Source of the DNA: Chloranthus sessilifolius
Taxonomy: Eukaryota; Streptophyta; Magnoliopsida; Chloranthales; Chloranthaceae
Length of the DNA stretch: 64,000 nt
Assembly (NCBI GenBank): GCA_021018995.1
Contig: CM037588.1
Span: 96,136,765-96,200,764 of the forward strand
Direction: 5' to 3'
Of this stretch, positions 31,092 through 40,997 are shown piece after piece. The translations under genes were made by a program, and so were the position numbers. Numbering within the stretch: the stretch's first letter is position 1; every line of letters starts with the position of its first letter. The notes below the pieces were generated by a model. It was given only the letters and a program-made list of their open reading frames with translations. It was not told the origin of the DNA and ran no database searches.

Positions 31092-31804
31092 TACAGCACC
31101 CTACATTAGATCAAAAATGGGCTAATAAGGAAACAAATTACGTAAGCGATGATGCTATCATACCAAGCGCAAGCGCTTCAATATGGAAGCAATGACGCTT
31201 CACAATCTTTGTGTCGTCGCTTCCTATCACTTCAAATAAGAAGCGTGTGCTTATAAATTATATATTTTTGAATGCTTATAAATTTTTTTATCTCCTCCAT
31301 ATAAATAAGTGAAGGGATCCATCAACTATGAGCAGATGAGAAAACTGATCCACAAGAAAGCAATGATGCGGTCATACAAAGCGCCAGTGCTTCAATATGG
31401 AAGCAATGGCGCTTCTAACTCGTAGCATCGTCGCTTTTCAATCTTTACATTGTCACTTCCTAACGTTTCAAATAAGATTCGTGTGCTTATAATATATATA
31501 TTTTTAAATGCTTCTCAATCGTTGTGCCGTCGTTTCTAACAAGTAGTGTCGTCGCTTGCAACCCATTCCAGCCGCTTCTCAATCTTTGCGCCGTCACTTC
31601 CTATCGCTTCAAATAAGAAGTGATATCTCCACCTTGTAAATAATTAAAGAGATCCATCAACTACGAGCAGATGAGGAAAGTGATTCACATACGAAGCATC
31701 GTCGTGTGGGCGCAGAAGCGATGACGCATCTGATGCCATATATATTTGAATGTTCCGTAAGCTAAAAATAATACACAGGAAAAAGAATTAATACTTAGCT
31801 CAAA
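31092..31804. repeat. Motif-rich 5' flank of the FAR1-like gene
   Basis: No gene is supported. Repeated GAAGCG-type words, here mostly as GCGTCGTCGCTTC and CTTCTCAATCTTTGYGCCGT, plus two copies of a ~180-bp block (31180-31370 and 31390-31680) with AATAAGAAG(C/T)G, TCCATCAACTA(C/T)GAGCAGATGA. These link the FAR1-like gene with the same motif mosaic as the Ulp1-type gene. Confidence 0.5.
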
Positions 31805-32195
31805 TGTCAATCTTCTGGGCTTCTATCGAGTATGTGATCTAGAAAAAAGAGTAAGTTGTCTCTTCTGCGCTTTTATCAAGTACGTGCTCTAGAAAAATAG
31901 AGAAAACGCTCTCTTCTGCACTGCAAGTTGTCGCTTCTGTGCTTCTATCCAGTATGTGCTACAGAAAAATAGAGAAACTTGTCTCTTCTGTGCTTCTATC
32001 CAGTACGAACTCCAGAAAAATAGAGAAACTTGTCTCTTCTACTCTTCTATCCAGTATGCGATCGGGGATTTTTGAGAAAGTTGCCTCTTCTGCCCTTCTA
32101 TCCACTACGTCCCTCCAGAAAAAAGGAGAAAGTTGTATCTTTGCACTTCTATCCAATCAGAGCTCCAAAAAAAATGAGAAAGTTGCAAGCCTAAG
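31805..32195. repeat. 51-bp minisatellite upstream of the FAR1-like gene, about seven units
   Basis: CTTCTATCCAGTA-like words recur about every 51 bp (near 31943, 31993, 32044, 32094, 32145), each followed by CCAGAAAAATAGAGAAA and TTGTCTCTTCT. Earlier units (31808, 31868) are more diverged. The minus-strand frame across them is a repeat artefact. Such subterminal repeats often lie inside MULE ends, but a terminal inverted repeat was not found. Confidence 0.7.
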
Positions 32196-33350
32196 AGAGG
32201 AAATAAAACAATAGAGAGGATGAACTTGAATAAGGAGGGAAAAAGAAGGTACTTGTAGTCATTTCTGAAAAAATTTATCGCCATTACATTCGACAAGGCC
32301 TTCCCCTTGGGAACAATGCTTCCTTCCTGGAGTCATCAGGTATAGCCTTTCCTAGTTCCCCTACTGCCTACTTTACCTACCACTGACACTAGGAAACCCC
32401 TGCAGTGGCTAACCCGGGTTAGTGCAAAAGCACTTTCCACGCATCCGCTTCCCATTGGGGGAGCGTAGAGAAATCTCTACCCCCGAGCACATTTTCCCTT
32501 TTCCCTTATATATATATATAAGAGTGCATTTTCCTTTTCCCTTATATATATATAAGAGTAAACAAATACATTTTTCCTAAGGGCAAAAGAGTCAAACCAT
32601 AAAACTAGCATATATTGGAAGAAAAGAGATCCATGTCATATATAATATAAATTGCGTGCCCAATCCCAATAGGTAATGTGTACCGACTTCAACATTAATC
32701 AAAAGCTATGTGCTTTTGCTTGTTTGGCATGTATCACTTGTAGCTCACATATAATTTATTATATATAAAATAGTTAAATCCGCATCTATTAATCTGCTAC
32801 AGAAATTAAGATTATCGATTTATCTAAAAATATTACTTATTTTACTTATTTATTATATACTAGAAGAATTTATTCCTAAAAGGATTTGTTGAAGAACAAT
32901 CCTACATATATGTGTTCTATATCAGAATAAAATGAAGCAAACAGTTTGAGAACATGGAACCGAACCGTTGCCTGCATACACAAAATAAAAGAAAAGGAAC
33001 ATACAATATATGCATATTGTATAATGAAATCTATTGTTTTAATAACAAATCACTTGATTGTTTTGTCCTTTCTAACATATAATAATTATAAAATATATAT
33101 GTCATATATGATACTAGACTAGTAGTGCCATAAATCACATTTAATATAACATATTATATTATAGCTTAACGTGCAACAAATTAGGGTTCAGGTTCCGCAA
33201 AAACGAACCAAAAACATAACTAAAATATTCAAACATAAATAACTATCTACGGGCGGCTGATTTACCTTCTTTTTTTTCAAAATTACTTTTTTATACAAAA
33301 TATATACAGGTTTGATTTATTTAACCCGTCGGTACACAATCGATCGTATC
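32196..33350. other. AT-rich unassigned sequence
   Basis: No gene is supported. 32485-32568 is a doubled unit CATTTTCC(C)TTTTCCCTTA followed by TATATATA and AAGAGT. GTAGAGAAATCTCTAC near 32468 is a small hairpin. The motif mosaic ends at about 31750, so this begins a different type of DNA. Confidence 0.35.
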
Positions 33351-33548
33351 CTATGCGACGGGATCTAAGAAGAACGAAATAGATTGGCGAGTATCCACCT
33401 CTTGAAGCGTGATCGGCAGATCAACGATGATTAGGACGATAGAGATCGACGTCCACGTGATGGCCCATCCACGATTTCGCCTTCTTCTTTCTCCTCGATC
33501 TTGATGGCGGAAATAATCTATGGTGTTCTTTGTTAAAAAAGACACCAA
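33351..33548 (-). CDS. Hypothetical 65-aa ORF
   Basis: Minus strand: starts MVSFLTKNTIDYFRHQ, then an Arg-rich patch (RGERRRRNRG), then a hydrophobic stretch (ITWTSISIVLIIVDLPITL) that could cross a membrane, ending FFLDPVA. Upstream on the same strand are a poly-A tract (33572-33590, read as T on plus) and AAAACCCTAGCCATC, a word common in plant 5' untranslated regions. No family recognised. It may be the first exon of a degraded host gene or pure chance. Confidence 0.2.
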   Translation of the reverse strand: MVSFLTKNTIDYFRHQDRGERRRRNRGWAITWTSISIVLIIVDLPITLQEVDTRQSISFFLDPVA

Positions 33549-34085
33549 AAATTTATGGAAGAGATTAATGGTTTTTTTTTTTTTTTTTGAAGAAAAGGGG
33601 TGGGTGGAGGAGTTGTGATGGCTAGGGTTTTTGAGAAGGAGAAAAGAAAGAGACAGCTAAGGTTTCTTTTAAGAAGAATAATGAAAAGGGTTGTGCGTAC
33701 ATTATTCTTGAATAAAGTTTTCTCAAATGAGGTAGATTTCAGTGTGGAGCGCTACCACCAAGTTTAGTGCAACCACACATCAACGCCTTTAAAATAGAAT
33801 AAGATCCTGTGTGAGGCACTAACACCGTACATGGTGCAGAACACATCTAAGACCACGAGATAAATTGCACTAAAAATCGGGTCGTTATAGTGTTTCATCC
33901 CAATATTCCAAACAATGGACCTTGAGATCATTTCGCACCTATCAGACAGCCAATTTTTAATTCTACATGTCAAAGATCTCCAAAAAATGCCCCCAAATTC
34001 ACCTTTGAGCGTGATGTGTGTCATAGGATTTAAGGTGAATTTTTTTAGGATTTGTAACATATGAAATGAAAACTGGTCGTCTGAT
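33549..34085. other. Unassigned sequence
   Basis: A 98-codon minus-strand frame (33764-34060; contains GGIFWRSLTCRIKNWLSDRC) is open, but I recognise nothing in it and no promoter or splice context supports it. It could be a fragment of a DNA transposon or of a host gene. Confidence 0.2.
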
Positions 34086-34241
34086 ATGTAACGTCCCTAA
34101 GATTTGACCCATGAACAGTACGTTTCGATTCGTCGACGGTTCGCACGTCGAGGATCGTACCAATGGACTAGATAATGTATATAGATCAAATTCAATGGAG
34201 AGGATTTTACATAGATAGGCTGGATTGGGTTAATGACCCCT
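34086..34241 (+). other. Possible truncated LTR start before element B
   Basis: TGTAACGTCCCTAAGATTTG resembles the 5' end of chromovirus-type LTRs (TGT.AC..CCC). Only about 155 bp are present before element B begins at 34242. A matching continuation was not found on the far side. Low-confidence call. Confidence 0.2.
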
Positions 34242-34264
34242 TGTTAAGACCTAAAAAGTACCAC

Positions 34265-34793
34265 TTTTCACCCCTTAACTTAGCCTTTGATTAGACCCTT
34301 AGCCATCTAATAAAGGTTTGTTAAGTGTTTTCTGTAGATAATAAACAGCAGTGCAATAAGGCCATAAATCATGTTAAGGAGCCTGTATTGGCACCAGAAG
34401 TCCCTCAGAAGAATGAGCCATGAATCCAGACCTGAGGCAAGCCTCGCGCAGCTGACAAAGCTTTAGGGGATCCAGAAAAATACTCTTCGCACAATCCTCG
34501 CAAAGTCCCAAGACTTCACAACAACTTCTTTTCACCCCTTAACTTAGCCTTTGATTAGACCCTTAGCCATCTAATAAAGGTTTGTTAAGTGTTTTCTGTA
34601 GATAATAAATAGCAGTGCAATAAGTCCATAAATCATGTTAAGGAGCCTGTATTGGCACCAAAAGTCCCTCAGAAGAATGAGCCATGAATCTAGACATGAG
34701 GGAAGCCTCGCGCAGCTGACAAAGCTTTAGAGGATTCAAAAAAATACTCTTCGCACAGTCCTCGCAAAGTCCCAAGACTTCACAATGACTTCT
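34265..34793 (+). repeat. 263-bp tandem duplication at the start of LTR B
   Basis: CTTTTCACCCCTTAACTTAG occurs at about 34266 and 34529. The two copies stay alike through AGGTTTGTTAAGTGTTTTCT and CCTCGCGCAGCTGACAAAGC to CAAAGTCCCAAGACTTCACA. The copies differ at only a few positions, so the duplication is young relative to the decay of the coding region. Confidence 0.8.
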
Positions 34794-35523
34794 CGCACAG
34801 TAGAGTGAGAGAAGAGCTTCAGAAGCCTTGAGTCACGCAGCTCTCGCGAAGTCAGAAGTTAAAGGTCGTGTAGTCTCATGCAGTTCAAGAAGACCCTCGC
34901 GCAGTTCGCTCAGAATAGCTGAGGAGAGAGAGCTTCAGAATCCTACCTCACGCAGCTGTCGCGCAGTAGCCGCGGGATGCAAATGTCAAGAGAACCTGTT
35001 GCACAGTTTAGAAACATCTCAAAGCCATCGCGAGGATCCTCGCGAAGATCTATCAAGAAAAGAAGTTGTCGCACGGTTCAGGAAGAAAGCACCCTCACGA
35101 AACCAGAGTTAGCCTCGCGAAGTGAAATGGAATGCTCGCACAGTTATTGCGCTATTCACAAGCAACACTCCAACCGCGCGAAGCCCAATCCAGCGAGAGC
35201 TTAACTATCTACCTCGAGACTGCTCAAAGCATTAAGAAGCTGCAACCTCGCGACGTCTAAAGTTTTAATGTTAAACTCAACCACACGAAGAACAGAGCTA
35301 CCACACGACAAGTCTGGGAATCGACTGCAACCTGGCGAACATCTAAACTCCAACTTCCATCATTCTGTAGAGGACTTTTTGGGAATTTTCAAAGATTAGG
35401 GCACGCACTCCCACGCTCAAATCTCCGTGCATGCGCCCCGAGGCATCCAAGGATCATTAATAGGCCATGTGGCATCGCTAAAATTAGGGTTTCCTAACCC
35501 TAATGCACCGCCACACCCACTGC

Positions 35524-35531
35524 TATATAAA
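35524..35531 (+). promoter_or_regulatory. TATA box of LTR B
   Basis: TATATAAA followed by CCTAAGCC, with the R/U5 side extending about 1.5 kb downstream. Position is analogous to the TATA box of LTR A. Confidence 0.5.
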
Positions 35532-35877
35532 CCTAAGCCTGGTTTAGGTTTGAGGACATATAGAAGATCTTTGGGACTTTTACTTTAGAACTTTTTAGAC
35601 TTTTAGACGGAGATTGTTTTCTTTTCTATTTTTATGTAGCTATAAGTAGTTTTCCTTTTTCTTTTTCTTCTCTCCATGGCCCAGCACTTGCTGGCCATAC
35701 CTTTGTATGTTTATTGAGATTAGATTAATGGAATTTGTGATTGGGTGTTGTATTTTTATGGGAGTCGTGTGTTTATGAGCTATTCTTTGCAAGGCTGCTA
35801 CCTTGTGATCTACCATTGCTTTGGTTGTGATTCAAAGCAATGGAGGACTGATTCAAAGGACCCATTCAGATCCAAGT

Positions 35878-36530
35878 GACCTGTGTGTCTGGGCTATCAT
35901 GATTCGATACAGCCTTAGCCCCACCACAGGACCCACTAGATCTGAAATCCCCATGGAAGCCTGAGCTGGTAGCCTTGTGACCATGGTGGTGGCAGCAGTA
36001 TTCTTTTTTTGTTTTGGGCTCCATGAGGAGGATAGCCTCTAGGATAATCTGTGACCATTCAAGTGGACAGGTTATAACCTTAGGGTGAATCCAATCCGCC
36101 GATCCAAAATGGATCCTTCTTCTCTTAGCCTGAGCTTGTAGCCTGGTAGGAAATTGTACAGAGGCAGACTCCCCCATATTAGAATAGACCCGCCATCAGA
36201 TGGCAGATCTGATCTAGGTATGGAGATTGTAGGCTTGTGACTGGACCATTGTAGTCCCACTCAAGCAATGGATAGCTAGATCTAAGGTGGTACTCAATCT
36301 CTTGCTGGTTCTGTGTCTGGGCTATCATGGTCCTTTACAGCCTTAGCCCCACACATAGAGCTTTAGAGGTTGAGGTTCCCTATGGATTCTTGAGCTTGTA
36401 GCCTGGATGAAGTAGTGCCTATAATGATTAACTTGTTTTGACTCATCTCTGGATTGTGGTTCCCCTATGGGATAGTCTTTGACCATTTAAGTGGACAGGT
36501 TATAACCTTAACGGATTGGATCATGGCACA
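35878..36530 (+). repeat. ~430-bp tandem duplication in U5 of LTR B
   Basis: GTCTGGGCTATCATG and ACAGCCTTAGCCCCAC occur near 35886 and 36316. GACCATTYAAGTGGACAGGT followed by TATAACCTTA occurs near 36052 and 36480. The two arms have diverged by indels. Confidence 0.65.
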
Positions 36531-37011
36531 GGAATGAGTGGGATTCTTTATCCTCTTTGGTGATAATGTAGCCATTGGACAGGATTTCTATACTAGCAGA
36601 CCTGTATCTGAGTTATAGATTCTGGCAGATCTGAACCCTATAGCATACTTCTCACCCTTTTATATTTATTTTCCTTCACTCCATCCATCTTCTCAACCCT
36701 TTCTGTAGTTAGTTCATTAGGCTACCTTAGGATACTTAGAATAAGTGACCCTAAACTCCCCTCCTTTTAGGACTGCCAGATCTGTAGTCAGACCTGGAGG
36801 GACTACTAGAGATGGCTCCCTTGGAGCTGTAGACCACCTTTCCCTGTGGGATAAACTCTTACTTATCAAAACTTGCTACAAATGGACCCTGTATCTTGCA
36901 GGTCTAGGATTTCTCAGTTGTTCTGATTCCATCCCCTATTTTACTTTGATTTTAAATTGCTTTTACCTCCAACAAATAAAGTAAGCACACTGGAAATTCG
37001 CAACAAGTTTT

Positions 37012-37029
37012 TGGCGCCGTTGCCGGGGA
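37012..37029 (+). other. Primer binding site of element B (tRNA-Asp)
   Basis: TGGCGCCGTTGCCGGGGA is perfectly complementary to the 3' 18 bases of plant tRNA-Asp(GTC) including CCA, six bases after the LTR end. Confidence 0.9.
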
Positions 37030-37304
37030 CAGATGATATATTAGTAGACCCTGAGTTTTTGTATTTTTAATATTCTTTCTAGCTTTGAATAATTGATACT
37101 ACTGATGTAATTTTGAATCTTTCTTACTAATCTGGACAGCAGCAGAGGAGGATAGTGGACTGCATTTGGAGATTAGCTACCTCTGTTTGCAAATTCTCTA
37201 ACCTTTAAAACTCTGTCTATTTCTCTTACAATTTCCATAGCAGTATTTAGGATAGTTGTAAATTTATGTGTTCGTAAATAGCTATAAATTTATTAGAAAA
37301 TTCT

Positions 37305-38573
37305 TTGAGTCAAGTGAAATGTGCCTACAAGAAGCTCTCCTTGCTGTTGGTGTGCTTGTATGCTAGGGAGGAGATCTCTCAGCCCTACTTAGAGCCTCTT
37401 AACCCTGAGTTAGAAAGGGGAAGGAGACTTAGAAGAGACAGGCACACCACAGGAGAGCCCCCAAGCAAATCTGTGACAACAAATATGGGTGAAGAACAAC
37501 CTAGAACTCTCAAGGAGTTGAATGCTTCGGATGACTATAACTCCCCTTTTAGCATTCAATTCCCTGATGTTCAGGGAAATTATGAAATAAAGACTTCAAT
37601 CATCCAGATGCTGCCCTCTTTCCATGGGCTTAGCAAGGAGGACCCTTACAAGCATATTGACCAGTTCTTGGCCATGTGCACCACTTTTAATATCACTGGT
37701 TTGGGACCTGAGGCTACTAGGCTCAGACTCTTTCCCTTCTCTCTGAAGGATAGGGCCAGTACCTAGTTGACTACTCTTCCCAACAATAGCATTGCTTCAT
37801 GGAAAGACCTGCAGACCAAGTTTCTGACCAAGTTCTTCCCTGAGACCAAAACTATCCAGTTGAGGAAGGCAATTCTTGCTTTTGCCCAAGCCCCAACTGA
37901 GGATTTTAATCAAGCCTGGGATAGGTTTAAGGAAATGCTCAAACAATGCCCCCACCACAAGATCCCAGACTGGAAGCTTGTTCAAAGCTTCTACAATGGG
38001 ATTGATGACAAAAGTAGAGATATGGTTGATGCCTCTTGTGGTGGCACTTACATGCACAAAACTGCTGATGAGGCATGGGAATTATTTGAGGTGATTAGTG
38101 AAAATGCTTTTCAAAAGCCATCCCTGGCAAGAACTAGTTAGGAGTCTGAGTCAAAAGTGGGGCCTGCTGCTACATCAAGAGGAAAAGTTTATGAGGTGTC
38201 TAGGAACAATGACCTGCAGTTGCAGATGGCAAACCTCTCTTTGAAGTTTGACAAATTATTGACTGTGATGCAACCCAGAAGGGCTGCTCAAGTGGTGGAG
38301 GCATGTCTGATATGCCAGTCCCCACAGCACACAGTAGAGGAATGTCCATCTGCAGGGAAATATCCAGAATTGGTATTGGAACATGCTGCTGGTGCGCAAT
38401 CTTTTGGCCAGCAACAATCTGGTGGCTACAACAGACAGCCATATGGATACCAGCACCAAAATGTTGGTTACCAAAGGAGAGACCACCCAAATCTGAGGTG
38501 GAGACAAGACAATTATATGCAACCCCAGCAAATGTTGGCTTTACCCCAAAAGCCTCAGCAACAGTTCAATTAG
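37305..38573 (+). pseudogene. Gag of element B, two in-frame stops
   Basis: One frame from ATG 37305 (or the internal ATG at 37485, MGEEQPRTLKEL) runs to 38573 with TAG stops at 37764-37766 and 38139-38141. The capsid core reads SIIQMLPSFHGLSKEDPYKH, LRLFPFSLKDRAST, then DLQTKFLTKFFPETKTIQLR and LKQCPHHKIPDWKLVQSFYN, typical of the retrotransposon gag family in Athila. The zinc knuckle CLICQSPQHTVEECP (38304-38348) fits C-X2-C-X4-H-X4-C. A Gln/Pro/Tyr-rich tail follows, with further TAGs at 38571 and beyond. Gag would package element RNA. Conservation apart from the stops suggests decay mainly by point transitions. Confidence 0.87.
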
Positions 38574-40291
38574 GGATATGCCCCTAGGTCTAATTTCCAA
38601 CACTAGCAGCAGCCCCATCAGCAATAGAATCAATTGGTCTTACCCCAACCTCAGCCAAGAAATGCTTCCTTCGAAGGACAAGGTCTTGACTTCATTGTAA
38701 AACCTGGGGTCCTTGGCTCAGACTGTGAATTCTCAGGGTCAGAGCATCCATGAAATGGAAGAGGAGATAAGCAAAATTTCAAACGCCTTGGCTAGGAGAG
38801 ATGAGGGGAGGCTGCCCTGCCAGCCGGTTGCTAACCCCAAGGGTCAGTTTTTAATTAAAGAAGCTTCCTCAAGTTTTGAGGGAACCAATGCTGTCACTAC
38901 CCTAAAGTCTGGCAGGTTGATAGACAACCAAGTGGGTAACAAACCAACAGAGGTCATTTCCACAGATTATTCAAATGAGTGTGATGGGGATGTTGTTGGA
39001 ACACAAAGCCAAGAATTGCTTGCCCCCCTGCAGCAGGAGAAAAATAAAGAGGCTGCAGTTGAGCCTCAGCAGGAAGAAAAATAAGAAAAAAGAAAAAAAT
39101 AGAAGTTTAGTCATGGGCTAGCAGCTGAGGAACCAGCACTACCTCAGCTGCTATTTCCTCAAGCTTTGGGTGGTCCTGTCCCTTTTGAGAAAGGGAATGC
39201 CTAGATGGAGGAAATGATGGAGACCTTCAGGCAGGTGAAAATCAATTTTCCCCTGCTTGAGGCAATTAAACAAGTCCCAGCCTATGCAAAGTTCCTAAAA
39301 GACCTCTATGCCCAAAAGAGAAAAGCTCGAGGCCATGTGTCCAAAAGAGTCTTTGCAACTGATACAATGAATTCTGTATTTAACATATCAATGCCTGAGA
39401 AGTTATAAGATCCAGGGATACCCGCTATTCCCTGCATAATTGGAGACCACACAATCGGGAAGGCCCTTTTAGACCTTGGAGCAAGTGTTAACCTGCTGTC
39501 ATACAGTGTATATCTGCAGCTAGGTTTGGGGGAGCTAAAACCTACCCCCATTGTGCTAATGATGGCTGATAGATCTGAGAGGAGGCCTATGGGAATGATT
39601 GAGGATGTCTTGGTAGGGGTAGAGAAATTCTTTTACCCTGCTGACTTCCTAGTTTTGGATATGGGCTGCAGCAAAAGTACTAATCCCATACCCGTTATCT
39701 TGGGCAGGCCATTCTTGGCCACTGCCAATGCATGCATTCAGTGCAAGTCTGGAGTCATGGAGGTAACTTTCGGACATATGAAAGTTGAGCTGAATGTGTA
39801 CAACAGTGCAAAGTACCCTCAAGAGGACAATGAGGAGAGCTTTGCAGTGGATGTACTAGAAGAAATTGTGGATGAAGAATTGCCCACTCTGCTGGAGTGG
39901 AGCAACACTGTCAGGAATTTAGTTAAAGTCTGGGATATGGTTGGAGGAAGAAATCCCAGCTGTGATAACAAAAGACATGACCACATTGAAGTCTTCTATG
40001 GGCTCAGTGCAGCATTCCAGTTGGAAACCTACATTGCTGCCTCTTCCTCCAACCACTAATGCACCAATTTTGCCATCCACCCAACAAGCCCCTGATCTGG
40101 AACTCAAGAAGCTTCCAGAAACATTAAAATATGCCTTCCTTGAGAAAGGTGATAAGCTTCCTGTGATTATCTCCTCCTCTCTTACCAATGAGCAGGAAGA
40201 GGAATTACTAACAGTTTTGAGGAAGCACAAAAAGGCAATTGATTGGACCATTGCAACCAAGAAACTGGGAGAATTTCTCCCAAGAAACTAG
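38574..40291 (+). pseudogene. Gag tail, aspartic protease and RT start of element B
   Basis: Frame 38713-40059 has stops at 39082-39084 and 39406-39408. It carries EEMMETFRQVKINFPLLEAI, DPGIPAIPCIIGDHTIGKA, the active site LLDLGASVNLLSYSVYLQLG (Asp about 39472), ADRSERRPMG, FFYPADFLVLDMG and IPVILGRPFLATANACIQCK. Element A has the same blocks. After about 39930 the frame shifts to 39941-40291: DLELKKLPETLKYAFLEKGD and LPVIISSSLTNEQEEELLTV, the linker just before Athila RT. The match ends near 40255; the remaining residues to the stop at 40291 are not family-like, which places the truncation point there. Confidence 0.85.
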
Positions 40292-40997
40292 TTCAAAGAC
40301 CCACATTCGGGCTTGCTGTTCACTGTCAAACTAAGCTGACATAAGTGTTTTTGCCAAGCGTATATTATATATCGCCCAAATTAAAATCCTAGAAAATAGC
40401 CGAGCTTATTTAATATACCTTGACCAAAATCCTGGATTTAAGCGCGATATAATATATACCAAATTAAAATCTATATTTTTTGGTCGGGCGTGCATAATAT
40501 ATACGCCCAGTAAATACTAGACCACAGCAACCTGACCTGAGGCCCAATCCATCACCCCAAGTCCCCGATTAGCGGTATTAGTGCCCGCAGTAGCCTCCCA
40601 CATCCTCTAACACCCAACATGCCCCCGCCCAATCAAAAGAAGGCAACTTCTCATTGATTTGCTCTGGGGGATCGGGTCATTTGCGTGGATTCCCGCACCT
40701 TCAATAGAACGAAAGGGTTCCCTTTCGCCTCTTCTGAAGTGTGTCGGATCCCGCCGTGGGACCTACTAAAGGTACATATATCGCCCGAGGCGGGAGTTGA
40801 CCCTGGGCACTAGGTCATTATTCATCTAAGCAAAGGGGAGTTAATCTCCATCTAAAAAAAAAAAATCATCTTCAAACAAAAAACCAAAAAAAATCATCAT
40901 TTTCCAAAAAGAGAAAAAAAAAAACCCAAACAAAAACAAACAAAACAAACACAAAAAAAGAAAACAAAACAAAAACAAAAAAAAAGTATATTTTGGT
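40256..40997. other. Junction and 5' non-coding region before element C gag
   Basis: It contains the truncation point of element B, palindrome cluster 1 (40353-40508), a GC-rich part (40560-40830; GTGGATTCCCGCACC, GAAAGGGTTCCCTTTC, the latter itself a perfect inverted repeat near 40709) and an A-rich tract (40850-40985) directly before gag. This may be the end of element C's 5' LTR plus leader, but no primer site or LTR border could be identified. Confidence 0.35.
40353..40508. repeat. Palindrome cluster 1
   Basis: Three imperfect members occur: about 40355-40377 (AAGCGTATATTATATATCGCCC), 40442-40460 (GCGCGATATAATATATACC), and 40486-40508 (left arm GGGCGTGCATA, spacer A, right arm TATATACGCCC). 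The stretch before the third, TTTTTTGGTC, and the second member both match cluster 3 at 57761-57800, so clusters 1 and 3 share more than the palindrome itself. Confidence 0.75.

Larger units (their letters stand above)
34242..37005 (+). repeat. 5' LTR of element B (2,764 bp)
   Basis: It starts TGTTAAGACCTAAAAAGTAC and ends TTCGCAACA, six bases before the primer site, exactly as in element A. It is about 0.9 kb longer than LTR A because of at least two internal duplications. GACCATT(T/C)AAGTGGACAGG and AACTTGCTACAA words are shared with LTR A. A GC-rich stretch with repeated CTCGCG/CGCGCAG words occupies 34700-35340. Confidence 0.85.
34242..40260 (+). mobile_element. Element B: 5' half of an Athila-like LTR retrotransposon
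   Basis: It consists of a long 5' LTR (34242-37005), a perfect tRNA-Asp primer site, gag with a zinc knuckle, and the protease region. The polyprotein breaks off at the very start of RT: the last recognisable stretch is LTNEQEEELLTVLRKHKKAI followed by DWTIA near 40250. RT, RNase H, integrase and a 3' LTR are absent from the window, so the element was truncated by deletion or by whatever placed the palindrome-bearing sequence and element C next to it. It complements element A, which keeps pol remnants but lost gag. A target duplication cannot be tested because the right end is missing. Confidence 0.88.

Noticed and set aside
345..31750. CRISPR-like array (short repeats at regular spacing)
   Set aside because: Repeats are degenerate, spacing is irregular, there are no cas genes and the surrounding genes are plant transposons.
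32485..32568. Hairpin terminators around TATATATA runs
   Set aside because: Simple-sequence duplication in AT-rich DNA; no gene ends here, and intrinsic hairpin terminators do not apply to plant nuclear genes.
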